Assembly: GCA_003565055.1 (NCBI GenBank) | Contig: PXDM01000242.1 | Coordinates: forward strand, 1 to 6,854 | Length of the DNA stretch: 6,854 bases | Reading direction: 5' to 3' | Origin: Paracoccaceae bacterium | Lineage (GTDB): Bacteria; Pseudomonadota; Alphaproteobacteria; Rhodobacterales; Rhodobacteraceae | Part shown: positions 6,120-6,854 of the stretch, one piece after another | How the letters are laid out: each line of letters starts with the position of its first letter | Numbering within the stretch: position 1 is the stretch's first letter | Notes under the pieces: model-generated | Told to the model about the DNA's origin: nothing | Seen by the model: only the letters and a program-made list of their open reading frames with translations | The model's database searches: none | Position numbers and translations under genes: made by a program

Positions 6120-6151
6120 GCCCTGTCCTTTCTTTACTGAACGAGCGCCTG

Positions 6152-6625
6152 ATGACCGACATGCCCCGCGAGAATGTGCAATCCTATCCCCGCCCGCCGC
6201 GGCTGGAGCCCGTCCAGCAGCGCATCCTCATAACGCTGGGCGGTGCAGTGGTGGCGGATACCACCCAAGCGCTGCGCGTGCTAGAGACGCATCACGCGCC
6301 GACCTATTATTTGCCACGTGCAACGATTGCGGCGAATTTGATACCCGTTTCGGGCAGTAGTTTCTGCGAGTGGAAAGGTGCCGCGCGATATTTTGACGTC
6401 CGCGCAGGCCAGTCGACAGCGCGGCGGGCGGCTTGGGCCTATAACAGGCCGACAGCTGCATTCGCCGCAATCGCTGGCTGTGTCGCGTTTTACGCCGCCC
6501 TGATGGAAGAGGTCTGGGTCGGTGATCACAAGGTCATCCCGCAACCGGGTAGTTTCTATGGCGGCTGGGTGACGGCCAATCTTGACGGTCGCATTAAGGG
6601 CGCGCCGGGGACTGAACACTGGTGA
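6152..6625 (+). CDS. DUF427 domain-containing protein
   Basis: A 157-residue soluble protein of the DUF427 family, a small single-domain beta-rich fold whose biochemical role is not established. Recognised blocks are YPRPPRLEP (12-20), TTQALRVLETHHAPTYYLP (37-55), the hallmark FCEWKGAARYFDV (71-83), AWAY (94-97) and PQPGSFYGGWVT (130-141) ending GAPGTEHW. Length and motifs are those of an intact family member. There is no signal peptide. ATG at 6152 is chosen as the first in frame; the ribosome site is weak, and ATG at 6161 is a possible alternative because conserved sequence only begins at residue 12. It lies on the same strand as tetR but 214 nt downstream, with a hairpin and its own candidate promoter between, so I do not place it in the catabolic regulon. 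Confidence 0.9.
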   Translation: MTDMPRENVQSYPRPPRLEPVQQRILITLGGAVVADTTQALRVLETHHAPTYYLPRATIAANLIPVSGSSFCEWKGAARYFDVRAGQSTARRAAWAYNRPTAAFAAIAGCVAFYAALMEEVWVGDHKVIPQPGSFYGGWVTANLDGRIKGAPGTEHW

Positions 6626-6669
6626 CTGCCCGCGCAGGGCGCTGCTGCGAAACAAAGCAGTTGGCGGCG

Positions 6670-6694
6670 TGCGCAAAACGGCGTATTTTGCGCA
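6670..6694. repeat. Perfect 9-bp inverted repeat with 7-bp spacer
   Basis: TGCGCAAAA (6670-6678) and TTTTGCGCA (6686-6694) are exact inverted copies around CGGCGTA. The site lies 44 bp after the DUF427 stop. In RNA it would fold into a hairpin, but no T run follows on either side, so a classical terminator is doubtful. An operator, a rho-assisted 3' end structure or a mobile-element landmark are alternatives. Confidence 0.6.
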
Positions 6695-6798
6695 TATGAA
6701 ACCACAACCCCCTGTGCATTATGATGTTCCGGGGGGAGTGGGCAAAACTTGGTGGTCGACGTGGTAGGGTAAGGTTTCGGAACAAGGCGGGACCCACC

Positions 6799-6854
6799 AT
6801 GGATGTAAGCATTTTTGTCGAGACGACGTTTGTCGATGGAGAAACCAAGAGGCG
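6799..6854 (+). CDS. Start of a probable insertion-sequence transposase, cut by the right window edge
   Basis: ATG at 6799 opens a frame that stays open to the window end and reads MDVSIFVETTFVDGETKR (18 codons plus two bases). From memory this resembles the N-terminus of ISKra4-type transposases of alphaproteobacteria, which begin with a short beta-rich segment of this style. Eighteen residues are too few for a firm call. GGCGGGA at 6787-6793 is a weak ribosome site five bases upstream. If this is an IS, its left end should lie within the preceding gap (6695-6798), but I cannot recognise a terminal inverted repeat without the other end. Confidence 0.4.
   Translation, partial: MDVSIFVETTFVDGETKR

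Noticed and set aside
6594..6848. Minus-strand open frame of 84 codons at the right edge
   Set aside because: It overlaps the end of DUF427 and the probable transposase start, has no ribosome site I can see and no recognisable motif.

Overview
The window looks like chromosomal DNA from a GC-rich alphaproteobacterium, most likely Rhodobacteraceae (Roseobacter/Rhodobacter relatives). I infer this from base composition, codon use, the tightly packed ATGA-overlapping operon, the TRAP transporter and the style of the proteins. I cannot fix the genus.

Left three quarters (1-5122, all on the minus strand): one five-gene operon. In transcription order it encodes a classical short-chain dehydrogenase/reductase (SDR), an ACAD10/11-type acyl-CoA dehydrogenase, an AMP-forming acyl-CoA synthetase, an aminoglycoside-phosphotransferase-fold kinase of the ACAD10/11 N-terminal type, and the small membrane subunit of a TRAP transporter that runs off the left edge. 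Spacings are 10 nt, 35 nt, a 4-nt overlap and a 4-nt overlap, so the genes are probably co-transcribed and the last three translationally coupled.

Middle (5123-5937): a short divergent promoter region and a TetR-family regulator on the plus strand. The divergent region carries a 24-bp imperfect palindrome with a perfect 12-bp core, just upstream of the SDR start. It is a good candidate operator for the TetR protein.

Right part (5938-6854): a 214-bp gap with a plausible promoter and a strong hairpin, a DUF427 protein of unknown role, a 173-bp gap with a perfect 9-bp inverted repeat, and at the right edge the first 18 codons of what resembles an insertion-sequence transposase.

How the genes may work together: synthetase, SDR, kinase and ACAD10/11-like dehydrogenase are the four kinds of enzyme used in levulinate/4-hydroxyacid catabolism (LvaE, LvaD, LvaA and LvaC of Pseudomonas putida; the kinase and dehydrogenase domains are fused in animal ACAD10/ACAD11). 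The proposed route is TRAP uptake of a 4-oxo or 4-hydroxy carboxylate, CoA activation, reduction of the 4-oxo group by the SDR, phosphorylation of the 4-hydroxyl by the kinase, and loss of phosphate on the dehydrogenase-fold enzyme to give an enoyl-CoA for beta-oxidation. No LvaB-like gene is visible, and regulation appears to be by TetR. Family assignments are firm; the pathway and substrate are inference.
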